Positions 10,158-39,300 of a stretch of 64,000 nucleotides of DNA are shown here, one piece after another. Source of the stretch: Okapia johnstoni (lineage: Eukaryota; Chordata; Mammalia; Artiodactyla; Giraffidae); NCBI GenBank assembly GCA_024291935.2, contig CM044314.1, forward strand, positions 25,518,001 through 25,582,000, written 5' to 3'. The notes under the pieces are model-generated. The model saw nothing but the letters and a program-made list of their open reading frames with translations. It was not told where the DNA came from and made no database searches. The position numbers and the translations under genes are program-made. The stretch's first letter is position 1, and each line of letters opens with the position of its first letter.

Positions 10158-10325
10158 AGTTCAGTGGATAAAGAATCTGCCTGCAGTGCAGGAGACCCGA
10201 GTTCAATCTCTGGGAGCGAAGATTCCCTGGAGAAGAAAGTAGTAACCCACTCCAAAATTCTTGCCTGGAAAATCCCATGGACAGAGGAGCCTGGTGGGCT
10301 ACAGTCCTGGACACGACTTAGCAAC
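10150..10325 (+). repeat. Bov-tA SINE
   Basis: It has the tRNA-like head (GGTAGTTCAGTGGATAAAG), a degraded T arm, CCACTCCAAAATTCTTGCCT and the end block CTGGACACGACTTAGCAACT. It sits right against the BovB end. Confidence 0.8.
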
Positions 10326-10344
10326 TGGATCTTTGCCCTCAGTG

Positions 10345-11115
10345 AAAACTACATTTCTCACTGAAGCAAGGACTGTAAATGCAGATAAAAAGTTTATTTA
10401 GAGACATAGCACAACAAGTGGGAGAGCACATAGAGAAACTGTTTAGTTAAAATAGAAGCAAGGCGGAGACACACACCCAGAGAGAAAGTGTGTGGGCATT
10501 TCCCCTAGTGAGGAGGAGCACAGAAAAGGGTGGTTAAGGCATTTATATAGGACAGTTCTTCCAGGGTTTTGTTTACCTTTAACCAATTACCTGGTTTCTT
10601 TTTGCACACTTGACCAATCCTAGGACCCTTCCCAAGATGTATGTGCAACTTTTTTTCCAAGATGGGTTCCAGCCCAGCGGTCTATGTGATCCACATATTA
10701 GCATCACATATTATGGGGTGATGCCCCCTCCTTGTGACTCCAGGGAGACTTTCTGCATGTGAAATGTCTCCCTTGCCCCAAGGATGAGAAATATATGATG
10801 TCCTGATCTTTTAAGAGGGTTTGGTCCCACTGTCCCTGCCATAAAAACACCCAGTGTCTGGTTATTTACTCTATTCCTGTGCTGGTTTTTGTATCGAGGT
10901 GTAGATCTCAAAATATAGGCAGGAATCTAGTCATAAATATGTCATCCTGGAGCCCATTTGTCTCTTACTTCAGCAAATGTAAACAGGGGGCTGGTTATGA
11001 ATATCCTACCCAGAACTCATCTTCTTCTCACTCCAGAAGGTGTGAATAGGAGGCCAGTTATAAATACCTATCCTGGAGCCCATCTATCTCCTGCCTCAGG
11101 ACTGCTTGGCAATAG
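10345..11115 (-). mobile_element. ERV LTR, copy 2 of a pair (with 7425-8220)
   Basis: The minus strand has a TATAAAT box near 10547-10541 and an AATAAA signal at 10398-10393. The U3 side at 10915-11110 again holds three diverged repeats of about 60 bp with CTGGAGCCC or a variant and a CTCTTACTTC- or CTCCTGCCTC-like block. Shared landmarks with copy 1 include AACAAGTGGGAGAGCACA and TAGTGAGGAGGAGC. Confidence 0.6.
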
Positions 11116-11224
11116 TTTGGGCCCAGGCCATAGGAAACTAACAGCCCCCACTTCCCACTTCTGGGACATCTACTCTTGAATCCCAGCATCCACCCCTAAA
11201 GAATACTCAGGCCATGTGTGGTGT

Positions 11225-11460
11225 TTCTACCCAGAATCCCAGCTGAGGTCCCAAACAACTAGTGTCAACTAAGCTGTGTGAGTGAACACCTCTGGGAGAT
11301 CTCAGCCCTGGACTCTGCTAACTGCAGCAGTGGGGGAGGCACGCCTGCAAGAACCCACAGCACTAAGAGATGACAACTTGGCGGCTGCGGTTTACAGCCA
11401 CTGAGTTTTGGGATGACTCACTATCCAGCAGTGCATGAATGTAACACACAGCTAACCAAA
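11225..11460 (+). repeat. Probable old LTR or DNA-transposon remnant
   Basis: The text around AGCCACTGAGTTTTGGGATG followed by CAGCAGTGCATG resembles the end of old mammalian LTRs of the ERVL/MaLR group. It is too diverged to name with confidence. Confidence 0.3.
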
Positions 11461-12004
11461 TTGTTGAGGAATCAACATGAGGCATAGTTTTGTTTTTTCC
11501 CCAACTGCTGTGCCCCAGCTGATGGGGAATGAAGTCTCCCTTGGGTCATCATAGCCTGATTCTTCACAGCTACTTCTGGTGACAAGAATGATACTGCTCC
11601 AGTATTTAGGGCTGGCTGGTGTTTCTCTGATAAAGTGCCTGTCACAGCAACTGAAAACCATGGATCTTGTTGGCACCAAATGTTAACGAGCTGATGCAGG
11701 ATGACATGGTAGCCCTGGTGGGACTCTTGTCTGTACCTGTTCCCTCTCCTTCTGCACACCCAGGAGAGTCACCCTGCTGGCCCCTGAGGTCAGTCTGGTC
11801 GACGTGTCCTACACAGAAGTGACGTGTGTCCCCTCCACTGCTGGTGAAAGAGGCTCTAGCATCCCTTCTCGTTCCTGGAGATTGTGGAGGTGGAAGGTGA
11901 GGGCGCTACAACTCCACTGAGCACAGCCCCTGCTGAATAACTGGACACACAGTCTGAACAAGGAGTAAATGATGCTGTTTGAGCCCCTGAGACTTAGGGG
12001 GTTG

Positions 12005-12385
12005 TTATGAACTGAGTGTTTTTTCCCTTCAATCCATATACTGAAGCCCTAATTTCCACTGTGGCTATATATCAGAGGTGGGCCTTTAAGGAGGCACTTA
12101 GGGTAAAACAGGGTCTTAACGGTGTGGTTCTGACCCCATAGGACGAGTGTCCTAAGAAGAGACATCAGAACGTACTCTCTCCCTCTCTCTGGACACACTC
12201 CAAGGCTACATGAGGACATAGCAAGAAGGGGGCCACCTGCAAGTCACTAACAGAGCCCACAACAGAAAACAAATCAGCCAGCACTAGTTCTCGCCTCTAG
12301 GACCATGTGATATAAATCTCTATTGTTTAAACCGCCCATTCTGTGGTATTTGTTAGAGCTGCCCAAGCTGACTGAATCAGGGGCT
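12005..12385 (+). mobile_element. MaLR-type LTR (MLT1/MST-like)
   Basis: The opening TATGAACTGAGTG, the middle GGTGGGCCTTTAAGGAGG, GAGTGTCCTAAGAAGAGA, then CATGAGGACATAGC and the end CCCATTCTGTGGTATTTGTT follow the order of MLT1/MST LTRs in sense orientation. Confidence 0.7.
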
Positions 12386-14249
12386 GTTAGTTTCAGCAGC
12401 ATAGTCTCGCACATCCTGATATAAAAAGTGGTTAATGTTTCTTGAGCCAAGAAGGCAAGTGTGGCAATGGGCCATGTGGCCTGTAAGGGCAGTGTTGCAG
12501 GCAGAGGGGACAGCAAGTACTAAGGCCCATCCATGGCGGGTAAGCCTGGTAAGCAAGAAAAGGTGTTCATTCCTCTTTCTTCCCAGTAAAAGCTGGAACT
12601 GGTTTTAGGGGAGATTTGGGGCTGGCTCCCCCTTCCGCCTCTCCTCTGGTGCTGAGTGAAGCTCTCTGCTTTAAAAGGCCTGTGAAAGAATGTTGTTCTC
12701 TTCCTGCTCCTTGGCAAGCTTGTCTCCCAATCCAGCTGAGACTCCTGGCCACGGTATAGACGGGTCAGGGCCCAGCGTGCTATACCACAAAGGCCTCATG
12801 CCCCTCTAGCTCTCCTGAGCAATGACCCTGATGTCCAACCGGCACTCTCTCCAGCTAGGCACCATGTCACTTCCTTCCCACCCCTGCAGCACCCTGTGGC
12901 CATCTGGACACCTGTTCCTGTAACTCTCAGCTGTTGGGAGCTGGAGCAGGGTGGTGCCATCCTCCTGGCTCCACTTCACCCCATCCCTCCTGTCCTCTGC
13001 TCCAGTAGCCCAAGGTCCAGGCACCGGGGACAAAGCACCCACTTCCTGTTGAAGGCACCCTCTCAAACCCTCATGGCAGCTTCTCACCACCTCACTCTGA
13101 TAAGGACATGGAGAGGGCCTGGTGGAGTTAGCATTTGTGACCAACTCAGAGCCTTGAGCAGAGCTGCTGAAGCCCCCCATGAGAGGCCTGTGGTTTCGGA
13201 CAGCATCCGTGTGCCCTGACATCACACTCTGCAGGATCAGGGTGGACCTTCCACCCCTGCCTGGCCCCACAAAGTTGAGCCCACAGGACCCTCAGAGGCA
13301 CACAGCCGAGGGCGACTACCTGCCCCTTCCAGAAAAGCTGGAGAGGGCCTGAGTCTACCAGGGACACTACAGCATGAATGCTGCACTATCTGGTTGAGGG
13401 CTGGGTCTGGGCTTGCCCCCCAGTGCCCCCTGCATGACCTTCCTCTCACTGGAGAACTACACACACCTTCTGGCCTCAGAATTCCTCATTGGAACACACT
13501 TGATGGAAGAGCATCCCAGACTAGAAAGGATGTTGGCGCCAATGTAGCAGCTGAAAATGTGGAACCACCCAAGTACTCCCTGCTGGAGGCTTTCCACATG
13601 AATCAGGACAGATGGACTGCCCTGTGTAACCTGTATCAAGATGTATTTGTTAGTGATGGAAACCATGACAAATGTGGCTTCAGGGTAGCACAGGCTCTTT
13701 CAGGACCACCAGCTCTTCTTCGTCAGGCTCTTCTCCTTACAGCCTAAGCATGACTGCAGGGCCTCCAGGAAGCAGAAAAGTTCAGGGAGCAAACACCACT
13801 GAGGTTCCTCAATGGCCAGACAGATCACATCCCAAAACTCAGAAGGCTGGAAGTCAGATTTCAACTGGTTCAGGAGAGAAGTGGAGTCCAACTACTTCCC
13901 CTCATTGAATGAAACAGAAGTAGTGACCGAGGATGATTTCGGAGGCCCTGAAAGGTAAGGTTTGCACTTGGGACTCTCACTGTGGAAACCAGCTGCCATG
14001 ATGTGAGGAGGCCTGGCCACTCGAGGTGGTCACCACTTCATGGGTCTCTGCTGACACCTGGCAGCAATCCAGCCAGCTTTTGATATGACCCAGCGCACAC
14101 CACCAGGTGACCACAAGCACATGGAAGGAGCTGCTGTGAGTGGCTGGCCAGCAGAGCCCAGCAGTCCTGGAATCCCAAGCTGTAATAATGAGAAACTACA
14201 GTTTTATGCCGCTATACTTGAGGCTCTGTTACACAGGGATTGAAAACTG

Positions 14250-14733
14250 AGACAGTAATTCTTACCTTTATTGTTTTTCAAAGAATTGTTTATTTCATAC
14301 CCCTTACCACAACTTTACAGATAATGGATGCAGCATCCTAGCTGGGTCTCTGCTTGTAGGTACAAGGCAGCCAGCTGTAACTGTTGAGGAGTGTGCTGCC
14401 ATCTCCTCCACTCCACTATGCAAAACTAGACGTGCCTAAAATGTCCTCCAGTCTCTTCAAAGGGGCCTCACTAGAGGGAGGCTGCAGCTGTTTTTGTGAA
14501 CCTCAGTGGTGGTTTCAAGGAGCCCTGTCTATAAAAACAGCTATGGCTGGGCTCCCCTGGGACAGGTCACCCCCTGAGAGGGTCCCCAACTCAATGCTCT
14601 GAGGGATCTCTAAGCCTGGAAGCTGATTTCACTGACCAGTCTTGAGCTGGACACATGTCGAGATGCAGGTGTCAGCTAGTAAGGTCGTCCTGGCCTTCCC
14701 ACTGTGGAGGGCAGGCTCTGGCCTCTGCTTTGG
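14250..14733 (-). other. SUSD3: SUSD3 3' UTR
   Basis: The stretch runs from the stop codon at 14736-14734 leftward to two polyadenylation signals. It has no open frame of note. The end point is inferred from the signals. Confidence 0.6.
14267..14294 (-). terminator. SUSD3: SUSD3 polyadenylation signals (two AATAAA)
   Basis: Plus-strand TTTATT at 14289-14294 and 14267-14272 gives two AATAAA hexamers on the minus strand, 440-470 bp past the stop codon. The cleavage site would be near 14250. There is no competing canonical hexamer between the stop and these. Confidence 0.6.
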
Positions 14734-33337
<18,604 letters not shown>

Positions 33338-33954
33338 CCCCGCGCCCTCCGCGGCGCTTGGCCGGACTGCCGCGCAGGGGCCAGCGTGGGCGGGGCGGCC
33401 AGGACGCGCCCTCGCAGGGTAGAGGGCGGGGCCGACCCCGCAGGAGCCCTCGGCCCCGAGGGGGCGAAAGTCGCTGAGCGGAAAGTCTCGCTCCAGGGCC
33501 TTGCACAGGCGTTGCTCTCAGTCCTGCCCCTCCGACCACCAGGGTCCTCCCCAGACCAGGTGTTCTCGGTGAGTAGCACATGTGAACCCCATCTGTGTCA
33601 CTGGGTCAGGCCCTCTGTGGTGGGTGTCGATGTTGTACTTCTTCAGTGAGGACCCCCCGGGTCGTCGGGGCAGAATTCAGATCTCCAGGGTCTGGCCCTA
33701 GGCTCACACACCACACTGGGGGGGCCTGCCCTCTCCTGACTCCGCCTACCCAGCCCCCTTAGAGCGGGCCCCTGGCTAGGCTCAGAGCTGCGGCCCGCCC
33801 CTTCCTCTCTCTAAGACCCCGCCCAGCCCAGGCGCAGCACCCCGCCCAGGCCCAGGAAATGCTGAGGAAGCTCTAAGATTACCGAGTCCACAGTGGGGTC
33901 TTCCTAAGGCAGCTCCTGGAGACCAGTCCTGCAGAGCTGGGGGAAGGTGTGTGG

Positions 33955-34935
33955 AAGATTATGGGTCTGTCTTGGTCCGCACTCCTAGTTTAATGGTGAA
34001 TCACTAAGTTTATCCAACATTAGACTATGTAGTGGTGACCAAGATAGACATACAGATCCATCCTTTAGACTAGGAGTGCAGACCAAGGTAAATCCAGGGA
34101 TCCGCCCTTAAAATAGGGCTTCCCTGGTAGCTCAGCTGGTAAAGAATCCACCTGCAGTGCAGGAGACCCCGGTTCGATTCCTGGGTCGGAAAGATCCCCT
34201 GGAGAAGGGATAAGCTACCTACTCCAGTATTCTTGGGCTTCCCAGGTGGCTCAGTTGGTATAGAAACTGCCTCCGATGTGGAAGACCTGGGTTCGATCCC
34301 TGGGTTGGGAAGATCCCCCGTAGGAGGGCATGGCAACCCACTACAGTATTCTTCCATGGCGAATCCCCATGGACAGAGGAGTCTGGTGCCTGCAGTCCAT
34401 GGGATCACAAAGAGTTGCAAACGACTGGAGTGACTAAGCACACCCTTAAATACGTAGTGGAGAACAAGATAGTAAAGACACATGGATCCAACATTAGGGT
34501 AACAGTACAGACAATGATAGACATAGGGATCTTCCATTAGACTAGGTAGTGGAGACCATGGTAGATCCAGGGATCCACCTTTAGACCTTGGAATCCTCCA
34601 TTATTAAGTAGTGGAGACAAATACAGACACCAGACAAATACAGGGATCCACAAATACAGACAAATACAGGGATGCACCATTAGATTAGGAGTGCAGGCTA
34701 AGACATATCCAGGAATGCCCCGTTTGACTAGGAATGGAGATCCAGGTAGACACAGGGACCTCCATTAGACCCCGATAGATCCGGGACCCAACACTGAACT
34801 AAGCAGTGGAGAGCAAAACAGACACAGGATCCACCATTAGACCAAGAAGTGCAAACCAAGACAGACCCAGGGATCCACCATTAGACTAGGACTAAATACC
34901 AAGATAAATCCAGAGAACAACCGTAAGACAGCCAC
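33955..34935 (+). repeat. Degenerate minisatellite upstream of SUSD3
   Basis: About a dozen diverged units of roughly 45-60 bp can be aligned by eye, with the core TTAGACTAGG, AGTGGAGACCAAG or a variant, TAGACACAGG or TAGATCCAGG, and GGGATCCACC. Units are recognisable near 34020, 34065, 34455, 34500, 34540, 34610, 34680, 34715, 34760, 34830 and 34875. A SINE dimer splits the array at 34113-34442. Confidence 0.75.
34113..34442 (+). repeat. Tandem Bov-tA dimer inserted in the minisatellite
   Basis: A first Bov-tA unit (GGGCTTCCCTGGTAGCTCAG to AGTATTCTTGG) runs directly into a second complete unit (GGGCTTCCCAGGTGGCTCAG to GACTGGAGTGACTAAGCA). CCCTTAAA occurs at both outer edges (34105-34112 and 34443-34450), so the dimer probably inserted as one RNA. 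Confidence 0.8.
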
Positions 34936-35404
34936 TGACAGAACAGCTGATGCAAAGGCCTTTCGATCTTAATTCTTTGGAAGCTCGAGGTACAACCAGA
35001 AGTTCAGTGTGGCCACCCTTGAAAGTCTCTGAGATGGCCCAGGTGGACAGAACTGGCTCTGGAGTGCCTGGCAGGCAGCAGCAAAGAGGTTGGTGTCTTG
35101 CGGGACAATAGAGCAGGGTCCCAGCAGGCCAGCCCCTCCCCCGCCTTTGCTTTCTTAGTCTGGTAGACACTCACCAGTGTTCAGTGTAATACATAAGGGC
35201 CCTCCTCTTTCCTGAGTCAGAGTTGTTTCTCCCCGTAATATCTAATTCCCACTTCAGACTTGTGGGTCACACGTAATGACTTTCTTCATTTCCCTTGATA
35301 TGAACCAAGCATGTACGTCCCATCTGCCACATTGAGAATCCAGGAGCGTCTGCAGGGCCCACTGTGATCTGCCCCCTCCAGACCACACTCAGGGACATAT
35401 GACA

Positions 35405-35612
35405 GTGGCTCAGTCATGTCTGACTCTTTGCAATCCCATGGACTATACAGTCCCTGATATTCTCCAGGACAGAATACTGGAGTACATAGCCTTTCCCTTC
35501 TCCAGGGGACCTTCCCAACCCAGAGATTGACCCCAGGTCTCCCACATTGCAGGCAGATTCTTTACCAGCTGAACCACAAGTTGTATCTTCCCTTGAGCCA
35601 CAGGGGAAGCCC
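35405..35612 (-). repeat. Bov-tA SINE
   Basis: Reverse Bov-tA from GTGGCTCAGTCATGTCTGAC through TCCAGGGGACCTTCCCAACC to CACAGGGGAAGCCC. Diverged near the tRNA end. Confidence 0.75.
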
Positions 35613-35849
35613 TCGGGGACATGGGACCCCAGAATTCCCTACAGATGGCCCCATGCCCACCTCTGGGGTCTTGTGGCCTTCTCATTGGCTCTGCTCTTTT
35701 GTGCACAACACTGTACCTAGGACAGCTGTCTGAAGATGCATTAGCAGGGTTGGGAGGGGAGGTCTGGTGTGGCCCTTGAAATCACAGAATAGAGCTGGTC
35801 GGAGCTGCCTGCGGGCTGCCTACACTACCACACGCTGGCCCAGGGCCTG

Positions 35850-36305
35850 GTTATTTAGAATGTATATGCTTCCCGGGGCTGCTGTAACAAGGTACCACTG
35901 ACTGGGTACCTTAGGACTCCAGAAGTCTGTAATCTCAGGGTTCTGGAGGCCAGAAGTCTGAGGTGAAGGTGCTGGCAAGGCTGTGCTCCCCGTGAAAGCA
36001 CTAGAAGTGGTCTTTTCCACGCCTCTCCCACACTTCTCTTCAGATAATTCCTTAGCTGTGGCAGCATCATTCCAACTTTTACACAGCTGTCTGTCCCTTT
36101 GTGCATGTCTGTCTCTGTGTCCAAATTTCCCCTTTTTATAGGGGTACCAGTTCTATTGGAATAGTGCCACCCTAATGGCCTTGTTTTAATTTGATTGCAT
36201 CCATAAAGACCATATTTCAAAATAAGATCATGTTCTGAGGTACTCAGGGTTAAGTCTCAATCACTTGAATTTTGACGAGGACCTAGTTCAGCCCATAACA
36301 GCCTA
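35850..36305 (-). mobile_element. MaLR-type LTR (MLT1-like)
   Basis: The plus strand shows the antisense order GGGCTGCTGTAACAAGGTAC, GGTTCTGGAGGCCAGAAGTC, CCAAATTTCCCC, AAATAAGATCATGTTCTGAG and AGTTCAGCCCATAACA. It reads on the minus strand and is near full length. Confidence 0.7.
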
Positions 36306-36309
36306 TAAC

Positions 36310-39300
36310 ATGTCAGGAGTGAGACAACATGTTTTCTTGGCCATCTGTGGCATACTTACGTGTTCTGGGTATTCAAGCATGTGGTGCTGTCTTCCATTTG
36401 TACTGTTAGGGAACTGGGAGTGGCCTGAGACTTCTGTACAAGAAACCATATATCTTGTTATGCCTCAGAACACCCACCTGTGTCAAAGACATCTTCGGGA
36501 GCAGTGGGAGGCAGTGGGTTCGTGGCCAATATGAACTCAATCTAGACCGCATCCACTTTTTCTGGGGCTTCTTGGAATGGCATGCTCCTAGAACACCAGC
36601 AGCACCTACCATGGGTAGGGAGGGAAATGAGGCAGTAGCTCACCAAAGACTCAGATCACTTGGGCCGCCACCTCGCCCCCTGCCCCATTCATGTCAGGGA
36701 TATGCTTCTGACAGGCACCCGATGCCTGAGCCTTAACAGTCTCATCTAAGGGATAGAAAAGATCCTGCCACCCTCCCAAGGGAAGGGAGACTGTGACATG
36801 ATCAGGGATGGACCATCGTCTGAAAGCTGGGCCAACCCTACCTTCCCCCCACCTCTCCAAGACCTGGCCCAGACGGGGAGCAGTGCCTGTGCTATGCCAG
36901 GCTGGTGTCCTCAGGCCCTCAGGCCTTGGCCACCTCCTTAAGAGAGCCCTCCCTGATGCCCTTCCCAGACAGAGCTATTCTGTGCTGCATGACCCCAAGT
37001 TCTGTGAAGCAGACAAGACATATGGCTCCCCTGATGAAGGCAGCATGTGGGCAGCTGGCAAAGAGGCAAGAAAAAGCCAGCAGAGGCTCTTAAGAAGCTG
37101 ACCCAAGCCTTGACCTCTCTGCATTTGGAGGTCTAGCCCCCACCCCATTACCTCTTCCCTATTTTCATTGGCATCTGGGAGCATAGAGTATACTCGGACA
37201 AACATTTGTTGAATAAATGAACTGGCAGGAAGGAACCAGGGAGACTGGTGAAAGGGGAAGGTTCTGGAAGCTCTGGGTCTCAATATTCTGCTCTGTAAAA
37301 TGGGCTTACACACATGCTACCAGAGATTTTGAGGGGATGCTGAAGATCTCATCTGGGCATCTCCTCTTCCTTCAAGACTTAGCTGGAGTATTGCCTGTCC
37401 CAGAGAGCCTACCTCAACCTGATTCTCCTGACACAGCGTCCATAGGCCATGGTACCCCAGGGAGTATCGTTTCGTATGTGTTTGTTTTCCACAAATTGTA
37501 TAATAACTTTGGAAATATAAAATGCTTTTTGTTTTTCTTTAAATATTCTTCATTTTTTCTCTCAGTATAAAAATAAGATTTTTATCTTATGAACTTCTCA
37601 TAATGGACCAAGGCTAGAAAATTCCATCCCAAAATAAGAGTCAGGGAAGCAGAGTGGTCTCATGGGTTTAAGGGCTTCCCAGGTGGCACTCGTGGTAAAG
37701 AATCTGCCTGCCAGTGCAGGAGACATGAGAGATGCGGGTTCTATCCCTGGGTCAGGAAGACGCCCTGAAGTAGGAATTGGCAACCCACTCCAGTATTCTT
37801 GCCTGGAAAATCCCATGCACAGAGGAGCCTGGCGGGGTACAGTCCATGGGGCCGCAGAGAATCAGACCCGAATGAGCAAAGTGACTAAGCACTCATGGGC
37901 TTTGCCTCTTTTTCAAAAAATTACGGTTTTAAATTAAGAGCAATTATTTTAAAAAGTAGTCTAAACTTGTAGCTCCAATGAGCTGGGTATCTGGGGAGAG
38001 AAGAATTCTCCCCAAAATATTTTCTGCCAGGCTGTTTGTCATCCTCCACACACACTAGTCCTCTGGCTGCTCCAAAGGCAGGAGAGAGCTGGTCCTCTTC
38101 TGTAGGGAACGCCTGCCCGGAGCCCACTCCCCATCAGGGCTCTGACTGCTGGGTTGTCTTCCCTGGCCCTGAGTCTGCACAAGTGAGGCATTCCTTGACT
38201 TTCAGGAGGGAGAAAGTCATGTGAGTCACCCCTGGTGACATCTGAGCCACCACCCACAGGTTCACAGTGATGGCTTGGAGACATGTAGCAAGGCAGCGGG
38301 GAGGAAGCAGGCCTATGGGCTGTGTGCTTTCCCAGGGGGGCAAAAGCGGATGATGGAGTCACAGAACAGAGAGGACCAGCCCCTCCTGAATGCCAGGCCT
38401 ACTTGGGAGCCAGGACACAGGGTGCCCAGGAGGGACAAAGCCTGATGGGCTGCTTCCTGGGCTCCTCCTTCACCTCTGGGTGACCAGACTGTGGCTTATT
38501 TTCTCCTGCCTCTTGACGCTTCTCTGTGTTGTCTGAATTTTTTGCAATAAGCATGAATCTATTCTCTCTTCAGAAAACAGGAAACTAATAAAGATTTGAA
38601 AGGTGGAATACATATAAATGATTACACACATTCACTGGACAGTTCTGAATTCTACCTGTCAGAAAAGATATGGACTGGCCCCTCATTTACAGATGGGGAG
38701 GCTGAGACTCAGGGAGGTAGAATTATCCCATCTGCGGCCATTTGCCCCTCGGATGATGCCTCATTACTGTGGTATTGAGCCTATGAGGTAGTGAGCCTAT
38801 GAAGGCTCACTCATAGGGTTTGGGTACGCTCTGCCAGGAGGAAGGGGTGTGTTTTCACAGACAGAAGTTTTTCCTAGGGAAGCCTGGGGTAAAATGTGCA
38901 TTGGTGAGTCCAGGGTAATCCAGAGGGTTGGTGGTTTTGAGCCAGTTAAGCCTCTTCGAGGCCATATACCTGCACAGCCAGCGTGGCAGGAGCCCGAGTC
39001 CCCAGTCACAGGAGAGGTATGAGAGCCTGCCTCTCCGTGCTCCCTGCCTGCTTCCCCCTGCCTAACACAGACCCTGTGACCTCTTGGCCCTCATCAGCCC
39101 CTCACAGGACATTTTAACTACTTCTGCACCCTGCTGGTCAACTTTGGGTAAGCTCTGCCCCGTCTCTGGGCTCCTGTCTCCTCCCCACCTCTCCCAAGCC
39201 ACATCTACTGAGGCTGTTGCTCAGGGGCACTGAGGCCCAGGCCTGTGGCCTGGCACGCATCTTGTGGGAAGGCACTTCCTGGGCCTTCCTGGTCTTTCAC

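Larger units (their letters stand above)
1501..14249. other. Intergenic region between SUSD3 3' end and CARD19 promoter
   Basis: No gene can be supported here. Besides the repeats listed separately, 3380-4000, 5260-6490 and 12390-14250 are mostly unique or very old sequence. 6220-6250 looks like the end of an L2 or MIR element. At 13480-13960 there is a region with weak coding-like text on the minus strand, broken by stops, which I do not recognise. Confidence 0.6.

Noticed and set aside
7425..11115. A complete provirus between the two related LTRs
   Set aside because: The 2.1 kb between them holds SINE, BovB, L1 and another LTR, with no recognisable gag, pol or env; the LTRs are also quite diverged.
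13457..13960. Possible decayed coding region on the minus strand
   Set aside because: Two open stretches lie in one frame but are separated by stops, and I recognise no protein. A translated database search would be needed.
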